Below are positions 1 through 8,700 of a DNA stretch of 64,000 bases, in pieces. The stretch's first letter is position 1, and the number at the start of each line of letters is the position of its first letter. Made by a program: the position numbers and the translations under genes. This DNA is from an uncultured Christensenella sp. (lineage in GTDB: Bacteria; Bacillota; Clostridia; Christensenellales; Pumilibacteraceae): the NCBI GenBank assembly GCA_910577995.1, contig CAJTND010000002.1, forward strand, positions 64,514-128,513, in the 5' to 3' direction. The notes beneath the pieces were generated by a model that worked only from the letters and a program-made list of their open reading frames with translations, was not told the DNA's origin and searched no databases.

Positions 1-424
1 TGCGCCCGATATCGAGTTCGTTTCGCATAAGCGCGTAGGCAACATCAGTTATTCGGGGCTAAAAACGGCGGTAGTCAATTACATGCATAAGCTCGAACAG
101 CGCGGAGAAACGCCGAACAAGGCGGATATCTGCGCGTCGTTCCAAAAGACCGCCGTCGATATGCTCGTCGACACGGCGATAGCCGCAGTCGAGCAAACGG
201 GCATTCGCACGCTGTGCCTTGCGGGCGGCGTAGCGGCTAATTCGTATCTCCGCGACAAGCTCAAAGCGGAGGGCGAGCGGCGCGGCGCGGTAGTGTATTA
301 TCCGCCGATGTCGCTTTGCACGGACAACGCCGCTATGATCTGTGCGCGCGCTCGCGGTATGATAGCCGAAGGCGTAGCGGCGGCAAAGCTCGATCTCAAT
401 GCGGTCAGCTACTTAAAGCTTTGA
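1..424 (+). CDS. tsaD: tRNA N6-adenosine threonylcarbamoyltransferase, 3' end (partial)
   Basis: The reading frame is open from the first bases of the window and ends at TGA 422-424, so only about the last 140 residues are present. TsaD transfers the threonylcarbamoyl group to A37 of ANN-decoding tRNAs, working with TsaB and TsaE in the cytoplasm. Family signatures visible here are SYSGLKTAV, a FQKTAVDML helix, LAGGVAANSYLR and the C-terminal CTDNAAMI block. These are characteristic of the ASKHA-fold Kae1/TsaD C-terminal half. The N-terminal metal-binding HxxxH region lies upstream of the window. The next gene follows after 26 nt on the same strand. Confidence 0.95.
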   Translation, partial: APDIEFVSHKRVGNISYSGLKTAVVNYMHKLEQRGETPNKADICASFQKTAVDMLVDTAIAAVEQTGIRTLCLAGGVAANSYLRDKLKAEGERRGAVVYYPPMSLCTDNAAMICARARGMIAEGVAAAKLDLNAVSYLKL

Positions 425-450
425 TCGCGGCGCATACTAACGAGGTGGGT

Positions 451-1170
451 ATGAAGACCAGGAACGGACTCAACGATCAGGATAAGATCTTTGTTACGGT
501 CGCGCTGTGGATAGCGTTGGGCGCGCTTTTCGCTACCGCGCTGTCGCTGCCGCAGCTCCCCGATATGGTCGCTATATTCTATAAGACGAGCGACATGGAC
601 ATATCGTATTACAGCAAGTACAACGATATATTTATCGCGCTGACCTCGCTTATACCGCTGACGATACTCATCGTCATGTCGGAGCTGAAAAAGCACGGCA
701 GAGCGCGTCACAACTTCCCGTCGGTCCTGCTGTTTTGCATAATGCTCTCCATCTGCTTCGGCGGCGTGTCTATTTACGGCATATTCAAACAGTTCGAGGC
801 GGTCGGCTCTAAGGGCAGTACGGACGTTAACACCGTCATCGCGCTTATCGCGGCGTTTGCGCTGTCGCTCGTTTCTTCGCTTATACCTACGGTCGTTCAT
901 TCTCCCGCTTTTATCGCGTCGGGCTCGCGCCGCTCGGTGGCGGTGACTTACATCGCGAAAACGCTTGACGAGAGCTGGAGCGTCGGTATGTACCTGTTCC
1001 TGCTGACGGGCGTCGGCGGTTCGTTCATACCCGGGTACTTCACGTATATCCCTATCGCAGTCGCTGTCGTCGGCTATGTCGTATTTATCGCTATCCGCAC
1101 GAGGATAGCCGTGGCGCGCGGCATGGAGGACGTGCTGATCGAAACGATAGACAGCAATACCGTGGTTTAG
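451..1170 (+). CDS. Multi-spanning membrane protein of unknown function
   Basis: A 239-residue protein. The start at 451 is chosen because GAGGTGG lies just upstream (442-448) and the preceding tsaD stop is at 424. About six hydrophobic segments are visible, near residues 14-35, 58-78, 90-112, 130-150, 178-198 and 200-222. The N-terminal LPDMVAIFY stretch following a first membrane helix faintly recalls DUF1648/SdpI-type immunity or signalling proteins, but this is weak. No catalytic motif was recognised. It is probably co-transcribed with tsaD and is followed by a strong terminator shared with the convergent TetR gene. Confidence 0.7.
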   Translation: MKTRNGLNDQDKIFVTVALWIALGALFATALSLPQLPDMVAIFYKTSDMDISYYSKYNDIFIALTSLIPLTILIVMSELKKHGRARHNFPSVLLFCIMLSICFGGVSIYGIFKQFEAVGSKGSTDVNTVIALIAAFALSLVSSLIPTVVHSPAFIASGSRRSVAVTYIAKTLDESWSVGMYLFLLTGVGGSFIPGYFTYIPIAVAVVGYVVFIAIRTRIAVARGMEDVLIETIDSNTVV

Positions 1171-1185
1171 TTACAAGCAAAACAA

Positions 1186-1233
1186 AACCCCGCCGAGCGG
1201 ACGATACGTCTTGCGCGGCGGGGTATTTTTATT
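1186..1233 (+). terminator. Rho-independent terminator
   Basis: CCCCGCCG (1188-1195) pairs with CGGCGGGG (1216-1223) and is followed by TATTTTTATT. It ends the tsaD/membrane-protein transcript. A-rich sequence on the left flank may let it serve the convergent tetR as well. Confidence 0.85.
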
Positions 1234-1247
1234 GATGTTATCGAGCG

Positions 1248-1802
1248 TCAGGCGAGGAAGCTTATACCGTTGTTAGCCAAGTTCTCGCCGATCTCTGCTA
1301 TCTCCTCTACGGATTCGCGCATGCCGCTTTTGAGCCAATAGCTCATAAGTCCGATGAATCCGTGCGACATGAATATGTAATAGTATTCGACCTTGGCGGT
1401 GGGGCAGTTCGGGTATAGCTCGGTCATGGTAGCTATGACCTTGCTCCTGCCCGCTTCCATTGCGCGGTAAAGGAAAGAATCGCTGTTCTGCCGCTGCATT
1501 TCGAGCATGAGCCTGCAAATATCCGCATGCCGCGCGACGAACTCGAAAAACATTACGTAAAAACTTTTGTCCGCCGCGCCGTCGTCGGAAATCAGCGAGC
1601 GTTTTATAAACTCGTAAAACTCCGCCTCGACCTGTTTTTCTATTTCGAGCAGTACGCCCTGCACGCTGTCGTAATGGTAGTAAAACGTCGCGCGGTTGAC
1701 GCCCGAGCGCTTACATAATTCGGTAACCGTAATTTCGTCTATCGGCGTTGTCGCCATGAGCTCGATGAGCGTCCGCTGTATCTTTTCGGTCGATCTGTTC
1801 AC
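1248..1802 (-). CDS. TetR/AcrR family transcriptional regulator
   Basis: A 184-residue protein beginning at GTG (1800-1802) with a GAGG element about 10 nt upstream. The N-terminal 50 residues form a typical TetR helix-turn-helix: ITVTELCKRSGVNRATFYYHY, that is, a recognition helix followed by the conserved FYYHY junction. The C-terminal part (FMSHGFIGLMSYWLKSGM) resembles the ligand/dimerisation domain common in Firmicute TetR proteins of the DhaS/AcrR type. No transporter or enzyme target is adjacent, so its regulon cannot be read from context. It has its own strong promoter, downstream of the amidase-like gene. Confidence 0.9.
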   Translation of the reverse strand: MNRSTEKIQRTLIELMATTPIDEITVTELCKRSGVNRATFYYHYDSVQGVLLEIEKQVEAEFYEFIKRSLISDDGAADKSFYVMFFEFVARHADICRLMLEMQRQNSDSFLYRAMEAGRSKVIATMTELYPNCPTAKVEYYYIFMSHGFIGLMSYWLKSGMRESVEEIAEIGENLANNGISFLA

Positions 1803-1833
1803 GTAAAGTTCTGCCTCTTTTTATGCTCCGACC

Positions 1834-1862
1834 ATTATAGACCTTTTTTATACAGTTGTCAA
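1834..1862 (-). promoter_or_regulatory. Sigma-A type promoter of the tetR gene
   Basis: On the minus strand, TTGACA (1862-1857), 17 bp, then TATAAT (1839-1834). This is a perfect consensus about 32 nt upstream of the GTG start. Confidence 0.85.
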
Positions 1863-1894
1863 ATTTTTAAGTATGCAAAATCGATACGTTCGCG

Positions 1895-2911
1895 TCAAAA
1901 AAGCCGAGGTCTGCCGCCGCCGATTGGCGCGAGCAGCTTGTAAATATCTGCATCGACCTTGGACGTCTTGTCGAGCGCGAACCCGCCTCCGACGGTCTCT
2001 GCGAGGAACTCGTTGAGCGCGATGAGCGTCTTTTCGTCAAATACGCCCGTTTGCTCGACCGGGTACAGTTTGGAGCGAAGTTTGCGCTGGATATAGCGCG
2101 CGGCGTTGTTAGCCGAACCGTAAGCAAGCTCGGGGAGGTCCGTGAGCAGGAGATCGCGCCATACGTCGGCGGTGATGCCGCCGTCGCGGCGCTTGCCGTT
2201 GTCGGATACGAACGCGCGGACTGCCGCATCGGTCTCGCCGCCGTAAGCCCCGTCGACGGGAAGCTTCGCGCCGTAGGCGTTGAGCAGGGCTTGCAGCATC
2301 TTGACTTTTTTTCCTCTGCGCGAGGAACAGAGCAGGGGATACGACGAAACGTCGTCGCGGCGTATGTACGGCATGTCGAAGTGCTCGCATGCGCCGAGTG
2401 CGACGCTCTCCGCTATCATGACGGCAAAATCGGGATCGCACAGCCGTTTCGCCTCGTCGAAGTTGGTAAGATACCCCGCGCACACCATCGCGGCTTTGCA
2501 GTTGAGCATGCCGAATTCGGTATCGGGCGCGACCTTGCAGTCGGGAAGCTTCGCGCAGATATCCTCGGCAAAGATCCGTGAACGCGCTGTGAACCGTCCG
2601 CCCGGAAAGCGCACCGTCGCGCCGCTCGCGTCGTTGAAGCTTTTTCTTGACCCGAACCCTGCCGCAGTCACGGAAATTGCCGCATCCGCGTTGCGCCTGT
2701 TGATGCGCATGACGAGATCGACGTTGTCTATCGCGCCGCCGTCGGGATTGGCGTCGTACACATCGAAACCGCAACGCAATAATGCGGCGGCAAGATACGT
2801 CTTGCAAAGCTTGGCAAATTGCGCGCCGTCGAACCGCGCGCCCAAAAACGGCATTATCGGCGTTGTGCCGCACGCGCCGTCGCTGTACAGTGCTAGCGTG
2901 ATATCGTTCAT
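1895..2911 (-). CDS. Amidase_3-like protein with two peptidoglycan-binding domains, catalytic residues lost
   Basis: A 338-residue protein. Residues 1-180 follow the fold landmarks of zinc N-acetylmuramoyl-L-alanine amidases: a helix ending LLRCGFDVYDAN, the MRINRRNADAAISVTAAG strand, and AAMVCAGYLTNFDEAKRLCDP near 140-160. The four active-site positions are all replaced: the GHGG histidine (DGACG here), the first glutamate, the SIHAN histidine (SVTAAG, residues 80-85) and the catalytic VExGF glutamate (VCAGY). Residues ~190-320 hold two PG_binding_1-like repeats, of which VDGAYGGETDAAVRAF is the clearer. No signal peptide is obvious. A wall-binding or structural role is inferred; it could also be a very divergent enzyme. 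Confidence 0.7.
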   Translation of the reverse strand: MNDITLALYSDGACGTTPIMPFLGARFDGAQFAKLCKTYLAAALLRCGFDVYDANPDGGAIDNVDLVMRINRRNADAAISVTAAGFGSRKSFNDASGATVRFPGGRFTARSRIFAEDICAKLPDCKVAPDTEFGMLNCKAAMVCAGYLTNFDEAKRLCDPDFAVMIAESVALGACEHFDMPYIRRDDVSSYPLLCSSRRGKKVKMLQALLNAYGAKLPVDGAYGGETDAAVRAFVSDNGKRRDGGITADVWRDLLLTDLPELAYGSANNAARYIQRKLRSKLYPVEQTGVFDEKTLIALNEFLAETVGGGFALDKTSKVDADIYKLLAPIGGGRPRLF

Positions 2912-2962
2912 ATCCGATAATATATGCGGCGTACGCCGTAAAAGTACCTATCAAGCATACTA

Positions 2963-2993
2963 TTTAATTCCTTGTAACTTACAAGGAATTAAA
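2963..2993. repeat. Perfect 15-bp inverted repeat, candidate operator of copA
   Basis: Arms 2963-2977 and 2979-2993 (TTTAATTCCTTGTAA and its exact complement) flank a single C. It lies 10 bp upstream of the copA -35 box and in the divergent region with the amidase-like gene. Neither side has a U-tract, so it is not a terminator. It does not match the TACANNTGTA CopY box. A dimeric repressor or activator site is inferred. Confidence 0.6.
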
Positions 2994-3002
2994 GAAAAAG
3001 GC

Positions 3003-3031
3003 TTGACATAGCTCTTGATAAGATGTAGAAT
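3003..3031 (+). promoter_or_regulatory. Sigma-A type promoter of copA
   Basis: TTGACA (3003-3008), 17-bp spacer, TAGAAT (3026-3031). The predicted leader is only about 9 nt and contains AAAGGTGG. Confidence 0.85.
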
Positions 3032-3046
3032 AATAAAAAGGTGGCT

Positions 3047-5575
3047 ATGAAAAAGATATTCGACATAACGGGAATGACCTGCGCGGCTTGCGCGGCTCAT
3101 GTGGAAAAGGCGGTCGGAAAACTCGGTATCGAGGACGTGAACGTCAATCTTTTGCTTAACAGGCTTACCGTAGAGACCGAGCTTGACGACGGCGATATAA
3201 TAGCGGCGGTGGAGTCTGCGGGCTACGGCGCATCGGTGCGCGGCAAAGCGGTAAAAGCCGATCCGTCCGCGCCGACAAAGGTCGTCGACAACTCGAAAGC
3301 GATGCTGATTAGGTTTTTCGCGTCGCTCGCGTTCATGCTGCCGCTTATGTATTTTTCCATGGGACACATGGCGGGATTCCCGATGGGCAAGCTCGATCCG
3401 CACGTCGATCCCGCGTCGTTCGCGCTCATACAGCTCGTACTCACTGCGCCCGTGCTGATAATAAACGGTCGGTTCTTTATCGGCGGGACTAAGGCATTGC
3501 TGCATCGCGGCGCGAACATGGACACGCTCGTATCGCTCGGCGCGGGCGCGTCGTATATCTACGGGCTGGTAGTCACGTTTTTGATCAACGGCAAGGTCGC
3601 GGCGGGCGATACAGTCGGCGCGAGCGAACTTGCGATGAATTTGTTTTTCGAGTCGGCGGCGATGATACTGACGCTCGTCACGCTCGGCAAGCTGCTCGAA
3701 GCGCGCTCTAAGGGCAAGACGCGGACGGAAGTTGAAAAGCTGATGAAGCTCCGTCCGAACACCGCGACGGTAATACGCGACGGCAGGACGGAGACCGTCG
3801 GCACGGACGATATCCGCGTCGGCGATACCGTGGTCATCATGCCGGGCGAGTACGTGCCGTGCGACGGCGTTATCACCGCAGGCGCGACAACGCTCGACAA
3901 GTCGGCTATAACGGGCGAATCGATACCCGTCGAAACGGTCGTCGGGAGCGCTATAACCTCGGCGACGCTCAACCTTACGGGGCGCGTGGAGCTGCGCGCG
4001 GAGAAGGTCGGCGAGGACAGCACGCTGTCCAAGATAGTCGAGATGATAGAGAATGCCGGCGGCTCGAAAGCCCCTATCCAAAAGACAGCCGACAAGGTGT
4101 CGGCGGTATTCGTGCCCGCGGTGTGCGGCATCGCGCTCGTCACGCTTACGGTGTGGCTCGCGCTCGGGTACGGTATCGGTCACGCGCTGTCCATGGCGAT
4201 AGCGGTGCTCGTGATTAGCTGTCCGTGCGCGCTCGGGCTTGCGACGCCCGTCGCGGTCATGGCGGGAACGGGCAGAGCCGCGGCATACGGAGTGCTCGTA
4301 AAGAATGCCGAAACATTGCAGAGCTTGGGCGATACGCGCATTTTCGCGCTCGATAAGACCGCGACTATCACCGAGGGTAAGCCGCGCGTCACCGCTGTAA
4401 AGACCTTCGGCGGTATGGACAAAACGGAAGCGCTCGGCATAGCCGCCGCGCTCGAGGCTACGTCGACGCATCCGCTCGCCGCCGCCATAGTCGAGGCGTA
4501 CGGCGGCGACCCGACACTGCCCGAGAAAAGCGAGTACAGGATAGGCTACGGCGTAGTCGGAACGGTCGGCGGCGTTGAGTACGCGCTCGGCGCGCCGCGG
4601 CTCGTAAAGGAGTTCGGCGCGGAGGCGGAGAGCGGTGACGCTCAGGTCGTGTTCCTTTGTCGGCGCGGCGAGCTGCTTGCCGAAATAACGGTCGACGACG
4701 AAGTCAAGCCGTCGAGCAAAGCCGCTATCGAGCTGTTGCGCTCGACGGGCGCGCGCTGTGTAATGCTTACGGGCGACAACGAGGCGCAGGCGAGGAAGAT
4801 AGCGGAAAAGGTCGGGCTGGACGAAGTGTATTACGACGTGCTGCCCGAGGATAAGCTCGACATCGTCGAGAGCCTGAAAAAGCAGGGCAGGACCGCAATG
4901 GTCGGCGACGGGATCAACGACGCGCCGGCGCTCAAAGCGGCGGACGTCGGTATAGCCATAGGCTCGGGCACGGACGTAGCTATCGATGCGGCGGACGTGG
5001 TGCTCGTCAAGTCCGATCTTATCGACGTGCCGCGCGCCGTTGCGGTATCCCGGTCGACGCTTAGGAACGTCAAGCAAAACCTGTTCTGGGCGTTCCTTTA
5101 CAACACGCTCGGTATACCGCTTGCGGCGGGCGTGCTGTACGCTTTGGGCGTTACGCTCGACCCGATGATAGCGGCGGGCGCAATGGCGGCGTCGTCGCTG
5201 TTTGTCGTGTGCAACGCGCTTAGACTGACTATAATGCGGTTCGACGATGCGCGCGTCGCGCGCAAGCTCAAACGTGCGCGGGATAAAGCGGCGGGGCAAA
5301 GCTCGGTCGCGTCGGCACGGACGGCGTGCCCGACAGGCGCTTGCGAAATAACCGATAACGATAAATCGGAGGTAAAGGATATGGAAGTCAAGTTCAAAGT
5401 GGACGGCATGAGCTGTATGCACTGCGTCGCGCGCGTCAAAGCGGCGATAGAGGGCGTCGACGGCGTAAAGACCGCCGAGGTCGACCTGCAAAAAGCCGAG
5501 GCTGTCGTCACGGGCGCGTTCGAGCCTGCGGCGGCCGCGGACGGCGCGGGCTATCCCTGCGTCGAGCTTAAATAG
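3047..5575 (+). CDS. copA: Copper-exporting P1B-type ATPase with N- and C-terminal heavy-metal-binding domains
   Basis: An 842-residue pump. The start ATG 3047 is preferred over an in-frame GTG at 3041 because AAAGGTGG sits just before it. In order: an N-terminal HMA domain with GMTCAACAAH, about eight membrane helices, the actuator TGES loop, the membrane CPC motif (ISCPCALGLATP), the phosphorylation motif near residue 436, and the hinge GDGINDAPAL. The C-terminal 65 residues form a second HMA domain with GMSCMHC. The phosphorylation motif reads DKTATITEG where the family has DKTGTLTEG. It exports Cu(I) across the cytoplasmic membrane. Its C-terminal domain may also be made alone from an internal start. 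A hairpin follows the stop codon. Confidence 0.93.
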   Translation: MKKIFDITGMTCAACAAHVEKAVGKLGIEDVNVNLLLNRLTVETELDDGDIIAAVESAGYGASVRGKAVKADPSAPTKVVDNSKAMLIRFFASLAFMLPLMYFSMGHMAGFPMGKLDPHVDPASFALIQLVLTAPVLIINGRFFIGGTKALLHRGANMDTLVSLGAGASYIYGLVVTFLINGKVAAGDTVGASELAMNLFFESAAMILTLVTLGKLLEARSKGKTRTEVEKLMKLRPNTATVIRDGRTETVGTDDIRVGDTVVIMPGEYVPCDGVITAGATTLDKSAITGESIPVETVVGSAITSATLNLTGRVELRAEKVGEDSTLSKIVEMIENAGGSKAPIQKTADKVSAVFVPAVCGIALVTLTVWLALGYGIGHALSMAIAVLVISCPCALGLATPVAVMAGTGRAAAYGVLVKNAETLQSLGDTRIFALDKTATITEGKPRVTAVKTFGGMDKTEALGIAAALEATSTHPLAAAIVEAYGGDPTLPEKSEYRIGYGVVGTVGGVEYALGAPRLVKEFGAEAESGDAQVVFLCRRGELLAEITVDDEVKPSSKAAIELLRSTGARCVMLTGDNEAQARKIAEKVGLDEVYYDVLPEDKLDIVESLKKQGRTAMVGDGINDAPALKAADVGIAIGSGTDVAIDAADVVLVKSDLIDVPRAVAVSRSTLRNVKQNLFWAFLYNTLGIPLAAGVLYALGVTLDPMIAAGAMAASSLFVVCNALRLTIMRFDDARVARKLKRARDKAAGQSSVASARTACPTGACEITDNDKSEVKDMEVKFKVDGMSCMHCVARVKAAIEGVDGVKTAEVDLQKAEAVVTGAFEPAAAADGAGYPCVELK
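5381..5575 (+). CDS. Possible internally initiated CopZ-like copper chaperone
   Basis: Inside copA and in the same frame, GGAGGT (5368-5373) stands 7 nt before ATG 5381. From there 64 residues encode a complete ferredoxin-like HMA domain (VDGMSCMHC near its start), preceded by a polar, CxxxxC-containing linker in CopA. In many Firmicutes CopZ is a separate gene next to copA. Here it is fused in frame, yet it keeps a near-ideal ribosome site. Free CopZ production is an inference; the site could be a relic of a recent fusion. Confidence 0.4.
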   Translation: MEVKFKVDGMSCMHCVARVKAAIEGVDGVKTAEVDLQKAEAVVTGAFEPAAAADGAGYPCVELK

Positions 5576-5581
5576 CGGCGA

Positions 5582-5607
5582 AAGAGCGGCGACCGCTCTT
5601 AAATATT
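5582..5607 (+). terminator. Hairpin after copA
   Basis: AAGAGCGG (5582-5589) and CCGCTCTT (5593-5600) form a perfect stem with a 3-nt loop, followed by AAATATT. The U-tract is poor, so termination may be partial. Confidence 0.6.
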
Positions 5608-5646
5608 AGAATAGCATTAGAATACGGTTATAAATCGCGACACGGG

Positions 5647-5675
5647 TTGACAAACGCCGCGTTCGGGCGTACAAT
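5647..5675 (+). promoter_or_regulatory. Sigma-A type promoter of the 1198-residue protein gene
   Basis: TTGACA (5647-5652), 17-bp spacer, TACAAT (5670-5675). The predicted leader is about 46 nt. Confidence 0.85.
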
Positions 5676-5727
5676 GTAGCTAACGAAAGCTCGGGACAGC
5701 CGAGCGAATAGCACGGAGCGCAATGCG

Positions 5728-8700
5728 ATGGCGAAAAAGGTAGTTGTACCCGACGACGGTCCGAAAGTAAAGAAAAAACGCAGTAAGTGCTGTACTTGCT
5801 GTTTGGCGGCGCTTATCGTCTGCCTGCTTTTGTTTGCCGTCTTGGCGTGCGCGGGCTGGGCGCTCGGCGATAAATTTACAAAGCAGTATCTTGATATGTC
5901 CATGCGCGACGCCATGGGCGTTATGACGGGGCTTTACGGCGCTAACGATAAAAAGGTCGTCAAGTATGGCTTTGACGAAGAAGAAGATCTCGACGGGTTT
6001 TACGACGAGCTGAAAGAAAATATATTTTTGCGCACCGATAACGATATAGATTTCGGAGCGGCGCTCGGCACTGCTGTCGACGCTTTTGTCAGCGAGCAGG
6101 GAACGTCTCCGAGCGCATTCACGGAAGAGATAATGACTGTCGTCGTCGATATGGTGACCGAAGTATTCACACGGGACAATATCGACGTCGAGAGGCTTTC
6201 GGCTTACGACGAGAATAACGACACGTATTTCTTTAAGCTCAAAGACAAACAGCTTGCGGCTTTCATGTCGTCGGTGATGAGTATGCTTCTCGGGCATTCG
6301 GACGCGTACGCCGCCGAGCTTCCCGAGTTTGCGCGCGGGATCAAGCTCGATAAGGTAGTCGCGCTCAAACAGATAAAGTTCAACGCCGCAACGACGGATA
6401 ACGAGCTCGGCGAGAGCGCCGTCACGGCGACGACCGCCGACCTCACGCTGTGGCTGGGCTTGCAGAACGCGGCGGGACAGGCGCTGACCGCGCTCGTCGA
6501 ACAGCAGGGCTTCGGCTGGGCGGGCGGTATCGCACGTTGGCTGGGCAACGTGCTTTTGCCCAAGAATTTTTACATTACGGCGAGCGTGCCGCTCTACGGC
6601 GACGCCGACGCTCAAATAACGATAAACTCGATGAGCGCGAGAAAGCGCGAGAATACATGTAAGCTCGTCAACGGTCTGATGAACATAATGGGCAACGACG
6701 GCAAGACCGTCGAGGGCATGCTCGCGGATGTTGTAGGGAAAATGCGCCCGATGCTGGAAAAGGTCGCGGACAATATCGACTTCTCCGCGGCGATGGACAG
6801 CGGCACTCTCGATATCGATATCATAGACGCGCTGACAAAGACGGCGAGCGCGAGCCTGTCGCCTGCCGACCCGCTGACCAAGCCCGACTTTATCTACATG
6901 CTTCAAGCGGTGCTCGCGTCGGATGCTGACAAAAAGCTCGTCGAGCTCCGCCCGTATCTTTGGGACGGTTGGTATCTCGACGCTGCCGGCAATAAGGTCT
7001 ATAAGCCTGCCGATACCGCGGGCATGACCGCGATTGACTATGAAAAAGAATTCGTCGACGCCATCGAAAACGCTTATTCCGTCGAGTTCGGCGAGAATGC
7101 CACGCTCGAGGACGTGCTGAAAACGCTCGGAATTTCTTTGGACGGCGAGACGTCCGGAGTTTTCGATCCCGAAGGGTTCATGGCGCTCATCGACGGCGAA
7201 AAGTTTTCCGCCGCGCTCGATAAGGACAGAGAGCAGCTCAAACTAAACATAACCGACAAGATGCTCGCCGCCGCGCTCGACGGACAGATGAGCAGTCTGC
7301 TCGGCGGCGCGGATTCGCAGTTGGGCGCAATAGAAACGCGGCTGGACGCGCTCTCGTTCATAAACAAAGCGGAGCGCCCGGGACATCTTTATGCATTGCT
7401 CGCGGTCGACGTCAACGTCGGCGGGATATTCGACGGGTCGGGTATCAGCGACATGCTCGCCAAACTCGCCGCAAACATCCTGCCCGAAAAGATAGTAGTA
7501 ACCGTTACCGTCGATATAACCGATAAAAACTCGGGGATCGTGCGCGACGCCGCTGAGTTCGAGTTCAACGACTGCCACAACAGCGGCAGGGTGATGTCGG
7601 CGCTCGGCAAGCTCGTGCCCGCGCTCGACCTCGACGCTTTATCCGCGCAGATAGACGATCTGCTCGGCGGCATGCTCGATAATCTCGACTCGCTGTTCGA
7701 GGTAAGGCTCGTCGCGTCGACCGAGACCGACGGCAAGCATATCGACGGCGCGCTCGTTATGCCCGACATATTCCAGATAGTTACCGAAATGGTGCTCGTC
7801 GACGGCGAGGATAAACCGATAGTCACGCCCGACGAGCTCAAGGACGTTGTGCGCGGCTTGGAACGCACCGAGGACGTCGTTATAGGCGCGCCCGTTGCGG
7901 CAGATTACAGGGCGTTTACCGCCGAGCTTTCCGACAAGTACTATCTCAAGATAGACGGCGGGCTTTCCGACTTTTCGCAAATAACGAATATCGTCGGCGG
8001 CACGTTCGACAGCTCCAAGTTCCGCGTCACGGGCGACGACGGGAATGTCAGCTACCTCGCTTACGACACGCGCGATATAGTCGGTCTCCGTCCGATAATG
8101 ACGGGCGCGGAGCTCGGCAAGATCATGAAAGACGAGCTCCGCGAAAGCAACAGCTTCACCATAGAGAGCGTCGACACCGTTGACGGCGGGCTCGTCGTAG
8201 TGCTTTCGCTGCCGATAGGCGAGATTATGCCGAACAACCTCAGCAATATCATGACGGTCGACCGGCTGTACGTAACGGCTGCCGTGGACACCTCGACCGT
8301 TATAGGCGAGGGCGACGATGCGGCTTACGGCATCGATATCACAGTCAACAGCATGGACGACGCGACGTATGCGAACACGCTCAAAATAGCGGAGAAGTTC
8401 GCGGGCGGGTTCGATATAGGATCTAAGGTCGGCGAGTTCGGCAAAACGCTGTACAAGCAGCTTGCCGATCTCGATACTCAGCTCGGCGCGCCGAGCGGCG
8501 AGAGCTTTATCGAGTTCACACCGGGCGGCATGCGGCTCGCGAGCTTCTACGAATTCATGAAGACCAAGATGAATATCCCGGACGCGTCGGCGGACACCGT
8601 CAAGCGCGCGGTACAGGGCATGTACCCGAGAAGTAACGTCGCCAATGCAAACAACTATATAGCCGAGGGCGAGGGCGGATTTATCGTCAACAGATCCAAC

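Noticed and set aside
2963..2993. The perfect palindrome upstream of copA as a terminator
   Set aside because: Neither strand has a T-run after the stem, and it lies upstream of both divergent genes.
2960..5491. Long open frame on the minus strand opposite copA (over 800 codons)
   Set aside because: The composition is Arg/Tyr/His-rich nonsense typical of the antisense of high-GC genes. It has no motifs, while copA on the plus strand is unambiguous.
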